Shown: positions 1 to 11,745, numbered from the stretch's first letter. The stretch is 64,000 bases of DNA from Ahaetulla prasina (GCF_028640845.1 NC_080540.1:169017752-169081751), one strand, 5' to 3'. The notes: a model not told the origin generated them from the letters alone. Numbers and translations are program-made.

Positions 1-330
1 AATATTTTAATGGCTGTTGCCAGATTCCTATGGGCACATATTTAGGGGTCATGGCTGGCTCTACAGGCAAAAGGGGAAATGCAAATCCTAGGTGTTTGTC
101 TGAGCTAATCTTGTCAGCTTTGTCTCTTTGCCAGCTGTGTTGCTTGTTTGGAGCCTCTTTGCTTATGAATAGATTGGCCCAGTCTTTCTGAATGGATATT
201 AAATATCCACTCCTAAAGACCAGCCTCTTGAAGCTTCTGCTTGGGGCTGTTTTCCTATGGCAGGAAGACTGGGGCCTCCTCTTCTCCTTTAGGGAAAATA
301 TTCTATCCTGCCTCTTTTTAATATTAAGAA
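1..330. other. Unannotated non-coding stretch
   Basis: I see no conserved coding signal, RNA gene or recognisable repeat here. The short open frames have no domain-like composition. Confidence 0.4.
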
Positions 331-480
331 TCTATATATATAAACGCGAAAACCACTCATGCTGTAATCACGAAATCTCCAGAATCGTAAAGCCTACAAA
401 CTTGAAATTTGTCATGTATGTTCCTCTTGGCTTCTAGGTGCTCACTAAGAAAGGATTTTTCGAAATGACCATCAGAGCAT
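331..480 (+). mobile_element. Possible Helitron 5' end
   Basis: The segment starts TCTATATATATAAACGCG directly after an A. This looks like the 5' terminus of vertebrate Helitrons, which begin with TC, insert between A and T and often have a TATATAA-rich start. The following text (ACGAAATCTCCAGAAT, then AAAGCCTACAAACTTG) also resembles Helitron 5' sequence as I remember it. I did not find a matching CTRR 3' end with hairpin, so the right border is arbitrary and the copy may be truncated. No Rep/helicase coding sequence is present. Confidence 0.4.
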
Positions 481-507
481 TAGTATTTCCTATATTATGA
501 TTAACAC

Positions 508-838
508 ACACTGATGCTAAGGAGTTCTACTCCCCCTCCCCACCTGAAAAGAAATCTGTTCCAAATGCAAAACACAAGCAGAGGAGAGGAGTTTCACTCT
601 CCATTTTACTTTCACAGCAAGCAGCAGCTTTAATACAGAACACTTGAGTTAAGCCATGGCCAGGCTCCTTCCCGCCTCTTTCTTGCTCACACAGCAAATA
701 CTGTTTCAGTTTCCAAACAGCCCTCTGATGCTAAGGACTTCTACTCCCCCTCCCCACCTGAAAAGAAATTTGTTCCAAATGCAAAAAATAAGCAGAGGAC
801 AGGAGTTTCACTTTCAGTTTTACTTTCACAGCAGCAAC
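508..838 (+). repeat. Direct repeat of about 110 bp, two copies
   Basis: Positions about 509-620 and 724-838 are near-identical. Both start CTGATGCTAAGG and run through a pyrimidine tract, GAAAAGAAAT, and a stretch ending TTTTACTTTCACAGCA. The offset is about 215 bp. The origin is unknown; it may be a local duplication or two copies of one element. Confidence 0.75.
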
Positions 839-1490
839 CAGGGGATAGGATAGGGGAGGCTTCTGTGGGGCAGGGCTGAGGAAGAGAAGGGGATAGGATA
901 GGGGAGGCTTCTGTGGGGCAGGGCTGAGGGAATAAAGGGAATAGGATAAGGGAGGCTTCTGTGAGGCAGAGCTGAGGGAGAGAAGGGGATAGGATAGCGG
1001 AGGTGTCAGCTTTGGAAACCATACTAGGGCGAAGGCTTCCATGCGCTGCCACAATTCTCCTCTTTGGGAAAGGAGGGGAGGAGGGTATGAGAGGGATGAT
1101 TAGGGATGATTAGACATAACAACATTTTTCTGCCGATCAAGGTCAGGCTGGGTTCGCATCTGAAGAAGGAGTGGCTGGAGTGATGCTTTGACATGGGATG
1201 GTTGAGGATTGGAGCATATGACTGGCACAGGGGTCATGAGGGTGGAGATTTTGGGGATTGTATTACTGAGGGAGGAACCAGAATCCCCAGTTTTGGTTTT
1301 CATCCAACTGTGCCAGTTTACCTATGCTAGTAAAAGAGCTTTGAAAGATGTTGGTTTCGGAATCTTTTCTGCAGGAGGGGTTTTCTGGAACACTGACAGG
1401 GGGCTTCTTTGGGGCAAGCCTGAGATAGAGAAGGGGATAGGATACGGGAGGCTTTTGTGGGGCAAGCCTGAGGGAGACAAGGTGAGAGGA
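838..1490 (+). repeat. Minisatellite, about 48-bp unit (GGGGATAGGATAGGGGAGGC...)
   Basis: About four imperfect units lie at 841-1010, each with GGGGATAGGATA, GGGAGGCTTCTGTGGGGC and a purine-rich end. Two further diverged units lie at about 1400-1490. Open frames on both strands across the array are repeat artefacts made of a recurring 16-residue motif. Confidence 0.8.
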
Positions 1491-3344
1491 GAAGCCAATC
1501 ATAACTACTCATTAATTTTCAAGCTGTAGGTGTCGATTTATCAAGCCCGATCACATAGTTTCATAGCAAAGGATGGATATCCAGCTAGTAAAGAATATTT
1601 TAATTGGGGGAGGGGGGGACGCTTCCTACAGTAGGTATCCAGTGTATGAGCAGAGCCAAGAGTTTTTCTCTTGTACTGCATGTGTGTTTTAAGAAATAAG
1701 GTTTTTTATTTCTTTTTAGCTATGTAAAACTGTTTGGAGGCTTACCTTACAGTTTCAGGGTGCTTTTTTCTTTCAAAAATAGTGAGCAGTAATTGCAGAA
1801 GAATGAAGTGCCTGAAAGCAAAGATTGCCCAATCTTATGAATGAATGTGTGGCAAGTCCAGTTGTTAACTATACAGATTTATCAAAGACCTGCTTGCAAT
1901 TCCCCCATTTTGTTTTCAAGCATTCTTTCCCTTCGAATTGGGTGCCTCAGATTTGCTGGGAGAAGTCGGGTACTTTTCTTTTATTCCTTTGGAAAGTAAT
2001 GCTTAAGGGAAAATGGCTGTGACTGTGCAAACTGTTCATTTTTTTCTTTTTATGACAGAAAAGCTGAAGCATTTCAACACACTTTTCTCCCCTTGGCCGT
2101 CAAGCTGAGAAAGACATTCTCAGTTTTGCTGGGAGAAAGACATTCTGAGTTGAACCCAAAGACCACCTCAATTTAACCCATCGGCATCTCATTCTGCTAA
2201 AAAGAAGCTGAAAGTCCCTCGGACTTTTCATTTGTTTCTGGCTAGGTCTGAGTTGGTGTTTTTTTTTCCTTCCTTTTTTGAAACAATCAGGGTATTTCCA
2301 AAGTCCCTCCTGTCTTCTCAAGAGAGCCACTGACGCCACTCACTTGGCCTCCGTTCATTTCTGTTCAATAAATGGTTCTATGATACAAACGATAAATGTT
2401 TTCTGACAGGCAAAAATAGCCAGTGGTTGAATCTAGAAGCCTGCCTTTGTGTATCCTAGCACATATGTCCTCCCCCCCCCCAGTGGTGGCCTTAAATGGT
2501 TTCTGTGGGTTTTCCCCTCTGTCTTTGCTGGGTGCTGTTAAGCTTCTCTCTCACACAGCTGCTCTCAGTAACTCAGAAGCTTTTGCTCTGGTTGTTCCTA
2601 CAAAGTAACAGAACTTTTGCAGATCTCTTGTGAAATATAATTTTAGCTGAGTGCAAGGAAGAAGCAAGGGATGTCATTAGCAAATGAGAGATGGACCGGG
2701 CCCTGGGTAACTATACTGTATCCCTCTGGGGTTGAGAGGGGCAAAATCTGAAGCTGTTTATGGATATTGAGACCCTTCTCAATAGCTCATGGAAGAATTT
2801 ATCCAAATCCAGAGGGTTCACATGCATGGCCCCATCATAAGGTAAGAAGTAAGTTCCTGCAGTTACATTTTTTTCTTCGACTTAAGTTCCGCCTTCTGAA
2901 TTATAACTGGAATTGATATGATCAAGTGTTTTGGCTCCTTTTGAGCTTAGATGGGACCTGTTGTTCCAGGATAGCATTTTTGCACCAGGGATCCATTATG
3001 AATAGATATAATACATTAATGAAATGGGTTGTAATACACGGAAGCTTTAAACGGTAATAAAACAAAATTGCTTTGTCTTTGAAGTGCTTCAAGATTCTTG
3101 GTTAAAGTTACTTTGTAAAAGTCATGCATCTCTAAGGCACTTAAAAAGAGTGTTTGGGTAACTAAGAGACTAATTGCTTTTAGTGATATTGACCATAGTT
3201 TTATGGATCCTATTTCCTTGCCACAAATTCCTATGGCCTACATCCATTTCTCCAACCTGGCGTCCTTCGATTGCAAATCCTATCAGGTTAATTGAAGTGA
3301 TGGGAATTTAAACTGAATATGCTTGGAATATACCATGTTAGAAA
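1491..3344. other. Unannotated non-coding stretch
   Basis: Mostly AT-rich unique-looking sequence. I recognise no exon, RNA gene or repeat family. A short C-run lies at about 2471-2480. Confidence 0.4.
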
Positions 3345-3676
3345 AGGCAGGGATATATTTGAGGGGCTGCCACAAGAAAGAAGGGGTCAACCTATTCTCT
3401 AAAACACCTGAAGGCAGGACAAGGAACAATGGACAGAAACTAATCAAAAAGAGGAGCAACCTAGAACTAAGGAGAAATTTCCTGACAGTGAGAACAATGA
3501 ATCAGTGGAATTGTTTGGCTCCAGAAGTAGGAGGTGCTCCAACACTGGAGATTTTTAAGAAGAGATTGGACAGCCACCTGACTGAAATGGTGTAGGGTTT
3601 CCTGCCTGAACAGGGGGTTGGACTAAAAGACCTCCAAGGTCACTTCCAACTCTGTTACTCTGTTACTTTCTGTTAT
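3345..3676 (+). mobile_element. CR1 LINE, 3' end (5'-truncated)
   Basis: The + strand encodes the degenerate CR1 ORF2 C-terminus (YLRGCHKKEGVNLF, then LELRRNFLTVR, then IFKKRLDSHLTEMV) followed by the CR1 3' UTR. It ends in the typical GGTTGGACTAAAAGACCTCC / CCAACTCTGTTACTCTGTTA terminus. CR1 copies in reptiles are usually short 5'-truncated ends like this one. Confidence 0.85.
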
Positions 3677-3690
3677 ATGATGGTCTATTT

Positions 3691-3827
3691 CAGTGGTGGG
3701 ATTCAAATAATTTAACAACCGGTTCTCTGCCTTAATGATTTCTTCCAATAACCAGTTCACCAAACTGTTCAGAAAGTTAACAACCGGTTCTCCTGAAGTG
3801 GTGCGAACTGGCTGAATCCCACCACTG
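3691..3827 (+). mobile_element. hAT MITE, 137 bp
   Basis: Terminal inverted repeats CAGTGGTGGGATTCA and TGAATCCCACCACTG. A perfect 8-bp target duplication GTCTATTT flanks it (3683-3690 and 3828-3835). A second copy of identical length lies at 26740. There is no coding capacity. Confidence 0.92.
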
Positions 3828-4115
3828 GTCTATTTATCCAACCTGTGTCACTGTTCAGAATGAAAGGACAAGGCAGGATGCCGGCTTTTTATGTTTTAGG
3901 AAGGAGGAGAAGAAACTCACAGCTGTTATGAAATCCCAACAGAGGTAAACTCAGAGTCAAGAAAAATCCCACCATCCCTCATATTAGCCTTGGGGATAGG
4001 AGAAGCACACCTTTTCAGCCTGATGTTCATACTTTTATATGATGCTTTCTCCTCCAAGGATTTAAAGGGAAAGTCCTAGTGACATCATCAGTTGGGCAGG
4101 GCAGATAATTTAGAG

Positions 4116-4264
4116 CAGCGGGATGCCAATCTTTTGGGCACCAGGGACCAGTTCCGTGGAGAGAGGTTTTTCCATGGACCGTGTGTGGCAGGGTTTCATA
4201 GGTTGCCTGCATCCCAGGAATGGAGCTTTGCTTGTTTGCGTAGCCCGGTTTCTGGCATGCCCTG
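4116..4264 (+). mobile_element. hAT MITE fragment (Charlie-like)
   Basis: The left part resembles the vertebrate hAT terminus with CTTTTGGGCACCAGGGACCA. The right end is GCATGCCCTG. The flanking 8-mers ATTTAGAG and ATATAGAG match at 7 of 8 positions, supporting these borders. Confidence 0.7.
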
Positions 4265-4568
4265 ATATAGAGCGTTTTATTTTTTCAGAGCAAATAGAGG
4301 GAGGCAATAAATGAAAAAAAATAGCTACTGTATATTTTTTGCTGGTATAATCTATTTTCCCTTTTAATTTGCTGAATTAAAACCTAAGCAAGTTGTTGGG
4401 AATTAACCATTTTCATTTAAATTTTGAGAGTCTTGGGATTGGGCACTGCAAACTGGGAACTAGGACAGCATGTGCAGCCTTTAGGTAGTGCTAATCCAAT
4501 CCTAATTTGAGAGGATCGCAGCACACCAAAGCAGGCTCAGACTCCTAAGATTTGATATTAAAAACCTT

Positions 4569-4731
<163 letters not shown>

Positions 4732-4734
4732 ACA

Positions 4735-7130
4735 CTTTTATACCGCACCATCTCCCGTAGGACTCAGGGCGCTTCACAGGCATATTAAAATAAAACAGTA
4801 TAATAAATAAGCAATATAAAACCCAATTAAAACTAAATATTATAATAGCCAAATCACTAAAACGGTAAAAACCGATTAAAAACTGATTAAAATTTAACTA
4901 AAATATTTTATTCTTAGGCTAGTCCAGCTCGCTGAAATAATAAAGTCTTCAGTTCACGTCTGAAGGTCCGGAGGTCGGGGAGTTGTCGTAACCCCGGAGG
5001 AAGCTCGTTCCACAGGGTTGGTGCCGCTACATTGTTTGGTCGACGGCACCCTGAGGAGGCCCGCTCTGTGGGAGCGCACAGGTCGTTGGGAGGCAATCGG
5101 CGGCAGAAGGCGGTCTCGTAGATATCCGGGTCCTAAGCCATGGAGCGCTTTAAAGATGGTGACCAAAACCTTGAATTGCACCCGGAAGGCTACCGGCAGC
5201 CAGTGTAGGCCATGCAGGATAGGTGTTATATGGGAGCAATGCGGTGCTCCCTCTATCACCCGCGCGGCCGCATTCTGGACTAGCTGGAGCCTCCTGGTGC
5301 TCTTCAAGGGGAGCCCCATGTAGAGAGCATTGCAATAGTCCAGGCAGGAAGTGACGAGGGCGTGAGTGACCGTGCGTAAGGCGTCCCGGTCAAGGAAGCG
5401 GCGCAACTGGTGAATCAGGTGAACCTGATAAAATGCTCCCCTGGCGATGGCTGTCAAATGTGCCTCTAAGGACAGCTGATCGTCCAGGAGAACGCCTAAG
5501 TTGCGCACTCCTTCCCTGGGGGTCAGTACTTCCCCCCCAACAGTCAGCGATGATGTAAGCTGACTGTACCGGGACGCCGGAACTCACAGCCACTCTGTCT
5601 TGGAAGGGTTGAGTCGGAGCCTGTTCCTCCCCATCCAGACCCACACGGCCTCAAGACACCGGCCCATCACCTCAACGGCTTCGTTGGGGTGGTTCGGGGT
5701 GGAAATGTACAGCTGAGTATCATCAGCGTACAGATGATAATCCACCCCGAAACCATGGATAACCTCACCCAGCGGCTTCATATAGATGTTGAACAGGAGA
5801 GGTGAGAGAACAGACCCCTGAGGCACCCCACAAGTGAGGCGCCTTGGGGCCGACCTCTGCCCCCCTGCCAACACCGTCTGCGAACGGTCAGAGAGATAGG
5901 AGGAGAACCACCGATAAATGGTGCCTCCCACCCCCAATCCCTCCAACCGCCGCAGCAGGATACCATGGTCGATGGTATCAAAAGCTGCCGAGAGATCTAA
6001 CAGAACCAGGACAGAGGAACAACCCCTGTCCCGGGCTCTCCAGAGGTCATCCACCAACGCGACCAAAGCCGTCTCGGTGCTGTATCTGGGTCTGAAACCG
6101 GACTGAAACGGGTCCAGATAGACAGTTTCCTCCAGGTGTTGAGGAAGCTGATTTGCCACCACACTCTCAACAATCTTCGCCAAAAAGCGAAGGTTGGAGA
6201 CTGGACAATAGTTCGCTAAAGCAGCCGGGTCCAGGGAGGGCTTCTTGAGGAGGGTCCTCACCACCGCCTCTTTCAAGGCAGTGGGAAAACACCCTCGAAC
6301 AAAGAAGCGTTGGTAACTCCCAGGATCCAGCCTCGTGTGACCTCCCGTGTGGCCAGTACCATCCAGGAGGGACACGGGTCCAATAAACATGTGGTGGGAT
6401 TCAACCTACCCAACAACTTGTCCATGTCATCAGGAGTCACAGGATTGAACTCAGCCCAGATAACATTCTCAAGACTCGTCCCCGCCATTCCATCCGGATC
6501 TATCCAATCAGTGTCCAAGCCGTCCCGAATCTGAGCGATTTTATCAGACAAATACTGTACAAAATCCTCAGCACAACCCTGTAAGGGGTCCTCCCGAGCC
6601 TCCTGCGTAAGCAGGGAGCGGGTCACCCTAAACAGGGTGCTGGGCGATTATCTGCCGATGCGATGAGTGCGGAGAAATAGTTATGTTTCGCCACCCTGAT
6701 CGCCACTAGATAGGTCTGAATATATGACCTCGCTAGTGTTCGGTCAGGTTCGGAGCGGCTGGACCTCCAAGCACTCTCTAGGCTTCTTTTCCGGCGCTTC
6801 ATCTCTCTCAGCTCCTCGTTATACCAAGGAGCTGGTCGAGTTCGTCGCCAGGTCAGAAGCCGCAAAGGCATGACGCGGTCCAAGGCGCCGGCTGCCGCCT
6901 CCTCCCAGGCGGCCGCCAGTTCCTCAGCCGAGCCGTGGGCTAAATCCCTCGGAAATGGCCCAAGCTCCGTCAGAAACCTCTCAGGGTCCATCAGGCGCCT
7001 GGGATGGAACCATTGAACCGGTTCCATCTCCCTGCAGCGAGGTGTAGCGGTCCGAAAGTCTAGCTGAAGGAGTAAATGATCTGACCATGACAGGGGTTGA
7101 GATATTAATTCCCCTAACTCCAGATCATTT
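4735..7130 (-). mobile_element. CR1/L3-clade LINE, 3' segment: EN end, RT and 3' terminus
   Basis: Read on the minus strand this segment carries the end of the endonuclease region (DAPTHVRGNTLDLIFVSG near 7200-7130) and a linker with WYNEELREMKRRKRSLESAW. A reverse transcriptase follows (about 6390-5590) with LLDLSAAFDTIDH, GVPQGSVLSPLLFNIY and YHLYADDTQLY, which holds the catalytic YADD. The C-terminal thumb region is near 5500-4950 (LDYCNALYMGLP, AARVIEGAPHCSHITP). The 3' terminus GAGTCCTACGGGAGATGGTG is at about 4765-4745. Frames change several times, for example near 5590 and 6300-6620, so it is a defective copy. GC content is far above its surroundings, as usual for this family in snakes. 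Confidence 0.9.
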
Positions 7131-8560
7131 AGCTACTGTCCCGAGACGAAAATCAAGTCCAGTGTGTTACCCCTGACGTGGGTGGGGGCATCAACTACCT
7201 GGGTCAGGTCCAACACCGTCTGTGAATGGTCAGAGAGATAGGAGGAGAACCACCAATAAACGGTGCCTCCCACCCCCAATCCCTCCAACCGCCGCAGCAG
7301 GATACCATGGTTGATGGTATCAAAAGCTACCGAGAGATCTAACAGAACCAGGACAGAGGAACAACCCCTGTCCCGGGCTCTCCAGAGGTCATCCACCAAC
7401 GCGACCAAAGCCGTCTTGGTGCTGTATCCGGGTCTGAAACCGGACTGGAACGGGTCCAGATAGACAATTTCCTCCAGGTGTTGAGGAAGCTGATATGCCA
7501 CCACACTCTCAACAACCTTCGCCAAAAAGCGAAGGTTGGAGACTGGACGATAGTTCGCTAAAGCAGCCGGGTCCAGGGAGGGCTTCTTGAGGAGGGGCCT
7601 CACCACCGCCTCTTTCAAGGCAGCGGGGAAAACACCCTCGAACAAAGAAGCGTTGGTAACTCCCAGGAGCCAGCCTCGTGTGACCTCCCGTGTGGCCAGT
7701 ACCATCCAGGAGGGACACGGGTCCAATAAACATGTGGTGGGATTCAACCTACCCAACAACCTGTCCATGTCATCAGGAGTCACAGGATCGAACTCAGCCC
7801 AGATAACATTCTCAAGACTTGTCCCCGCCATCCCACCCGGATCTATCCAATCAGTATCCAAGCTGTCCCGAATCTGAGCGATTTTATCAGACAAATACTG
7901 TACAAAATCCTCAGCACGACCCTGTAAGGGGTCCTCCCGAGCCTCCTGCATAAGCAGGCAGCGGGTCACCCTAAACAGGGTGGCTGGGCGATTATCTGCC
8001 GATGCGATGAGTGCGGAGAAATAGTTATGTTTCGCCGCCCTGATCGCCACTAGATAGGTCTGAATATATGACCTCGCTAGTGTTTGGTCAGGTTCGGAGT
8101 GGCTGGACCTCCAAGCACTCTCTAGGCTTCTTTTCCGGCGCTTCATCTCTCGCAGCTCCTCGTTATACCAAGGAGCTGGTCGAGTTCGTCGCCGGGTCAG
8201 AAGCCGCAAAGGCACGACACGGTCCAAGGCGCCGGCTGCCGCCTCCTCCCAGGTGGCCGTCAGTCCTCCAGGACGACCTCCCCGCCGCCACCACCGGTAG
8301 TCCTCGCCGCCTCTGACCGTCGCCATACGAAACTGCCAGCCGCAAGCAGAGAAACGCCGGGAAACGCCGGGAAAGCTGGCGGTGGCTAACCACCGCCCTA
8401 ATCAGGCCCGCCGCGCTTGGAGGCCACGCCCAGGAACCGCCGTCTGCTGTCTGTCTGTTCCATGCCTCCATTTCTGCCGACCCGACCGTTCTTGAGGGTG
8501 AAACAACCCTCGTCGGGACAACGAGATGTTCAGCAAGGTGCAGGGGCCATGTTGGCAAAA
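7131..8560 (-). mobile_element. CR1/L3-clade LINE, 5' UTR joined to a second EN-RT segment
   Basis: An open frame of 397 codons (8326-7133, minus) carries the same linker and RT region as the adjacent copy: WYNEELREMKRRKRSLESAW, VVRPLLKKPSLDPAALANYR, LLDLSVAFDTINH. At about 7213 it breaks off after the residues YLSDHSQTVL and jumps back to endonuclease sequence (DLTQVVDAPTHV). Positions 7213-8262 match 5873-6915 at an offset of about 1340 bp with scattered substitutions. Sequence 8263-8560 is GC-rich and looks like the 5' UTR of this family. It is therefore a rearranged LINE, not a host gene. Confidence 0.82.
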
Positions 8561-9255
8561 AGCCCCCTCCTTAACCCAACCTAACTAGGAACAGACCACC
8601 AGCCTCCGCTCCGTTTCACGAAACCGCCATCTTGTGCATGCTCCCTGATTTGGAAAAAAGCGGCTTGTTATTTTTTCAACAAACTACCTTTGCTTTCCCA
8701 CTGGAATATAGCATGTCTTAGGGAATCTACTATAAATGTCCTATTTATTTCTGATAACCAAAATCCCTGTAGTTGCTTGGCAGCTGTCTGTTAAGGGTTT
8801 GTATTGACAAATCTGTCCCATTCATCAGTGTCTCTGAAAATGCCACTTTACAGTTTTATTCATGGGGGCAGAGATTGGCTGTCATTGAAGACAAAGGCAA
8901 AAACTTTGTCGCCTGCAGCATTTGTGCACTTTGAAAAAGTTTTTTGCAATCTGCCTAGAAAGGGCCCTAAATTAATACTGGGGGTGGGAATTGTACAAAA
9001 AGCTGATATATTCTATCCTTTTGGGGAGCTTCGTTTCCCATCAGTCATGTCAGCATAATCAGTGGTGATGGAACTGTAGTCCATCAAGATCTGAAAGGAT
9101 TCCAGATCCTCACTGCTTTATTGCTTCAAGAGGAGACTGTACTTAGCTAAAATGTGTTAGCTAAAAGGTGACAATAGGTTCATTTTGGGCACTTCTATGA
9201 GTTTTAAGGGATGAAGGGTGCTTTAAGCTTCTCATCAATCTCCCTCCATTCCCTC
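8561..9255. other. Unannotated non-coding stretch
   Basis: No exon, RNA gene or known repeat is recognised between the L3 5' end and the solo LTR. Confidence 0.4.
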
Positions 9256-9260
9256 CCTCC

Positions 9261-9692
9261 TGTTGTGATCCGTCAGCAGCTTATGGAGCTGTTGGCGGAA
9301 TCGGACTGTGATGAGCCTATTCCTAATGCCCGCAGGAGAAGAGCTGCCAGAAGGCAGGAGCAGCTCAAGCAGAGAGGTCACCTCGGGAGTAGGGCCAAGA
9401 GATAATTGGCCCCTCCCGTAAGGTTTAAAAGGTGTCTCAGTTTGCCGGAAAGCAACGTTGCAAGCTGCGTTCTTTGCTCTGTTCTCTGCTCTGGACGTTT
9501 ATCAGAAAAGACCTTGGCAGTTATCCAAATTGAACCAGGTTTGAGATAACCAAAGACTGTTTGTTTGTGAAACCTTTGTTTCGCTTTGAGTTACCTGGCG
9601 CTGGGAATGAATTAATTCCCAGCTGTTTGAATACAGTGTATTTTTACTAAGGATTGCGTTTGTTGCTACCTGCTCGAGTCGGGGTCACATCA
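9261..9692 (+). mobile_element. Solo LTR, 432 bp
   Basis: Starts TGTTGTGATC and ends GGGGTCACATCA (TG...CA). It is flanked by the 5-mer CCTCC on both sides (9256-9260 and 9693-9697), though the flank is pyrimidine-rich, so the duplication is weak evidence. A TATA-like GTTTAAAAGG lies near 9422. The start, and an arginine-rich reading RRRRAARRQEQLKQRG, resemble the LTR-like block at 23004-23565 and the LTRs at 32899 and 37801, suggesting related Ty3/gypsy LTR families. Confidence 0.72.
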
Positions 9693-9720
9693 CCTCCCTC
9701 CCCCCGTCTCTATTTCTATG

Positions 9721-10134
9721 CAGGGGTGGTCTTCAAAATTTTTAGCAAGGGGTTCTCTGCCTGGTTGCTGGGTGGGCGTGGCCATGGTGGGCGTGGCCTA
9801 GTTGGCCTCCTGCATCATGGCGGGGGCGCATTTTTGCCCTCCACAGGCTCCAGAGGCTTTTCTCGAGCCTCCGGGAGGGCAAAAACAGACACTTCAGGCT
9901 CTGGAGGCCTTCCTGAACTTCCAGTAGGCCCATTTTTTGCCCTCCCTGAGCCTCCGCACATGCCCTGCACTTATCTGCATTCAAAATGGGCCGCATGGGA
10001 ACTCCTGGGAGGAGAGGGGCGGAGTGGGTGGGGCGGGGCCAGCCAGGAGTGGGATTTGAGGGTTCTCCAAACTGCACAGAATCTTAGCTAGAGGTTCTCC
10101 CGAACCCCTGAAAACCCCCAGCAACCCACCCCTG
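9721..10134 (+). mobile_element. hAT MITE, 414 bp
   Basis: Termini CAGGGGTGGTCTTCAA and CAACCCACCCCTG, with flanking 8-mers TTTCTATG / TGTCTATG (7 of 8). Internally GC-rich, with GTGGGCGTGGC motifs shared by the other MITEs of this group. The open frames inside have no protein-like conservation. Confidence 0.85.
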
Positions 10135-10261
10135 TGTCTATGTCTGTTTCTCTCTCTCTCTGTCTCTCCACCTTCACCTCCACCTCCATCTCCATTTCTA
10201 CCTCTATCTCTATCCATCCGATTTATCCTGCCATTATTTTTTGTTAACTCAAAGGAATGTT

Positions 10262-11745
10262 AGGATCTACTTCTCCCAACTTCTTGTTGTTAGTTGCAAA
10301 GTCATGTCCGACCCATTGCGACCCCATGGACAACATTCCTCCAGGCCTTCCTGTCCTCTACCATCCTCTGGAGTCCATTTAAACTCATGCCTACTGCTTC
10401 AGTGACTCCATCCAGCCACCTCGTTCTCTGTCGTCCCATTCTTCTTTTGCCCTCAATCTTTCCCAGCATTAGGCTCTTCTCCAGTGAGTCCTTCTTTCTC
10501 ATTAGGTGGCCAAAGTATTTCAGTTTCATCTTCAGGATCTGGCCTTCTAAAGAGCAGTCAGGGTTGATCTCCTCTAGAACTGACTTGTTTGTTCACCTTG
10601 CAGTCCAAGGGACTCACAGGAGTCTTCTCCAGCACCAGAGTTCAAAGGCCTCAATTCTTTGGCGCTCAGCCTTTCTTATGGTCCAACCTTCACAGCCATA
10701 CATTGCAACTGGGAAAACCATAGCTTTGACTATACGCACTTTTGTTGGCAGGGTGATGTCTCTGCTTTTTAGTATGCTGTCTAGATTTGCCATAGCTTTC
10801 CTCCGCAGGAGCAAGCGTCTTTTAATTTCTTGGCTGCAGTCCCCATCTGCGGTAATCTTGAAGCCCAGGAAAATAAAATCTGTCACTACCTCCATTTCTT
10901 CACCATCTATCTGCCAGGAATTGAAAGGGACGAATGCCATGATTTTAGTTTTCTTAATGTTGAGTTTCAAGCCAACTTTTGCACTCTCCTCCTTCACCCG
11001 CATCAAGAGACTCTTTAGTTCCTCTTTGCTTTCTGCCATTAGAGTTGTATCATCTGCATATCCGAGGTTGTTGATATTTCTTCCGGCAATCTTAATTCCA
11101 ATTTTTGATTCATCTAGCCTTGCCTTTCTCATGATGTGTTTTGCATATAAGTTAAATAGGCAGGGTGATAGTATACAGCCTTGCCGGACTCCTTTCCCAA
11201 TTTTGAACCAATCAGTGGTTCCGTGTCCAGTTCTCACTGTGGCTTCTTGACCCGCATACAGGTTTCTCAAGAGACAAATAAGATGGTCTGGTACTCCCAT
11301 CTCTTTAAGAACTTGCCACAATTTGTTGTGATCCACACAATCAAAGGCTTTAGCATAGTCAATGAAGCAGAAGTAGATGTTTTTCTGGAACTCCCTAGCT
11401 TTCTCCATGATCCAGCGTATGTTGGCAATTTGATCTCTAATTCCTCTGCCTCTACGAAATCCTGCCTGTACTTCTGGTAGTTCTCGATCCACATATTGCT
11501 GGAGCCTAGCTTGTAGGATTTTAAGCATAACCTTACTAGCATGTGAAATGAGTGCAATGGTGTGATAGTTTGAACATTCTTTGGCATTGCCTTTCTTTGG
11601 AATTGGAATGTAAACTGACCTTTTCCAATCCTGTGGCCATTGTTGAGTTTTCCAAATTTGTTGAGTTTTGTTTTTGTTTGTTCCAAATTGTTGAGTTTTC
11701 CAAAGTTTTCCAAATTTTCCAAATCCCAACTTTGGGACCAGAAGC
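10262..11745 (-). mobile_element. Bov-B (RTE clade) LINE, 5'-truncated
   Basis: A minus-strand open frame of 377 codons (11747-10614) encodes an RTE reverse transcriptase. It has VYIPIPKKGNAKECSNY, ALISHASKVMLKILQARL, YFCFIDYAKAFDCVDH, GVRQGCILSPCLFNLY and LGYADDTTLMAESKEE. The catalytic aspartates (FIDYAKAFD, YADD) are present. The C-terminal part continues in another frame (10529-10302: MKLKYFGHLMRKKDSLEKSL, then RMGRQRTRWLDG), so at least one stop or frameshift exists near 10600. The end GTCCGACCCATTGCGACCCC (shown in + sense) at about 10307 is the known Bov-B 3' region. The APE endonuclease part is missing. A local expansion of TTGAGTTTTCCAAATTT lies at its 5' edge (11640-11725). Confidence 0.95.

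Noticed and set aside
731..1529. Proline/serine-rich repeat frames on both strands
   Set aside because: Translations of the 48-bp minisatellite.
3323..3595. 90-codon frame as a host gene
   Set aside because: It is the C-terminus of CR1 ORF2 followed by the CR1 3' UTR.
9211..9405. 64-codon arginine-rich frame
   Set aside because: Lies within the solo LTR 9261-9692 and recurs in the related LTR-like block at 23004-23565.
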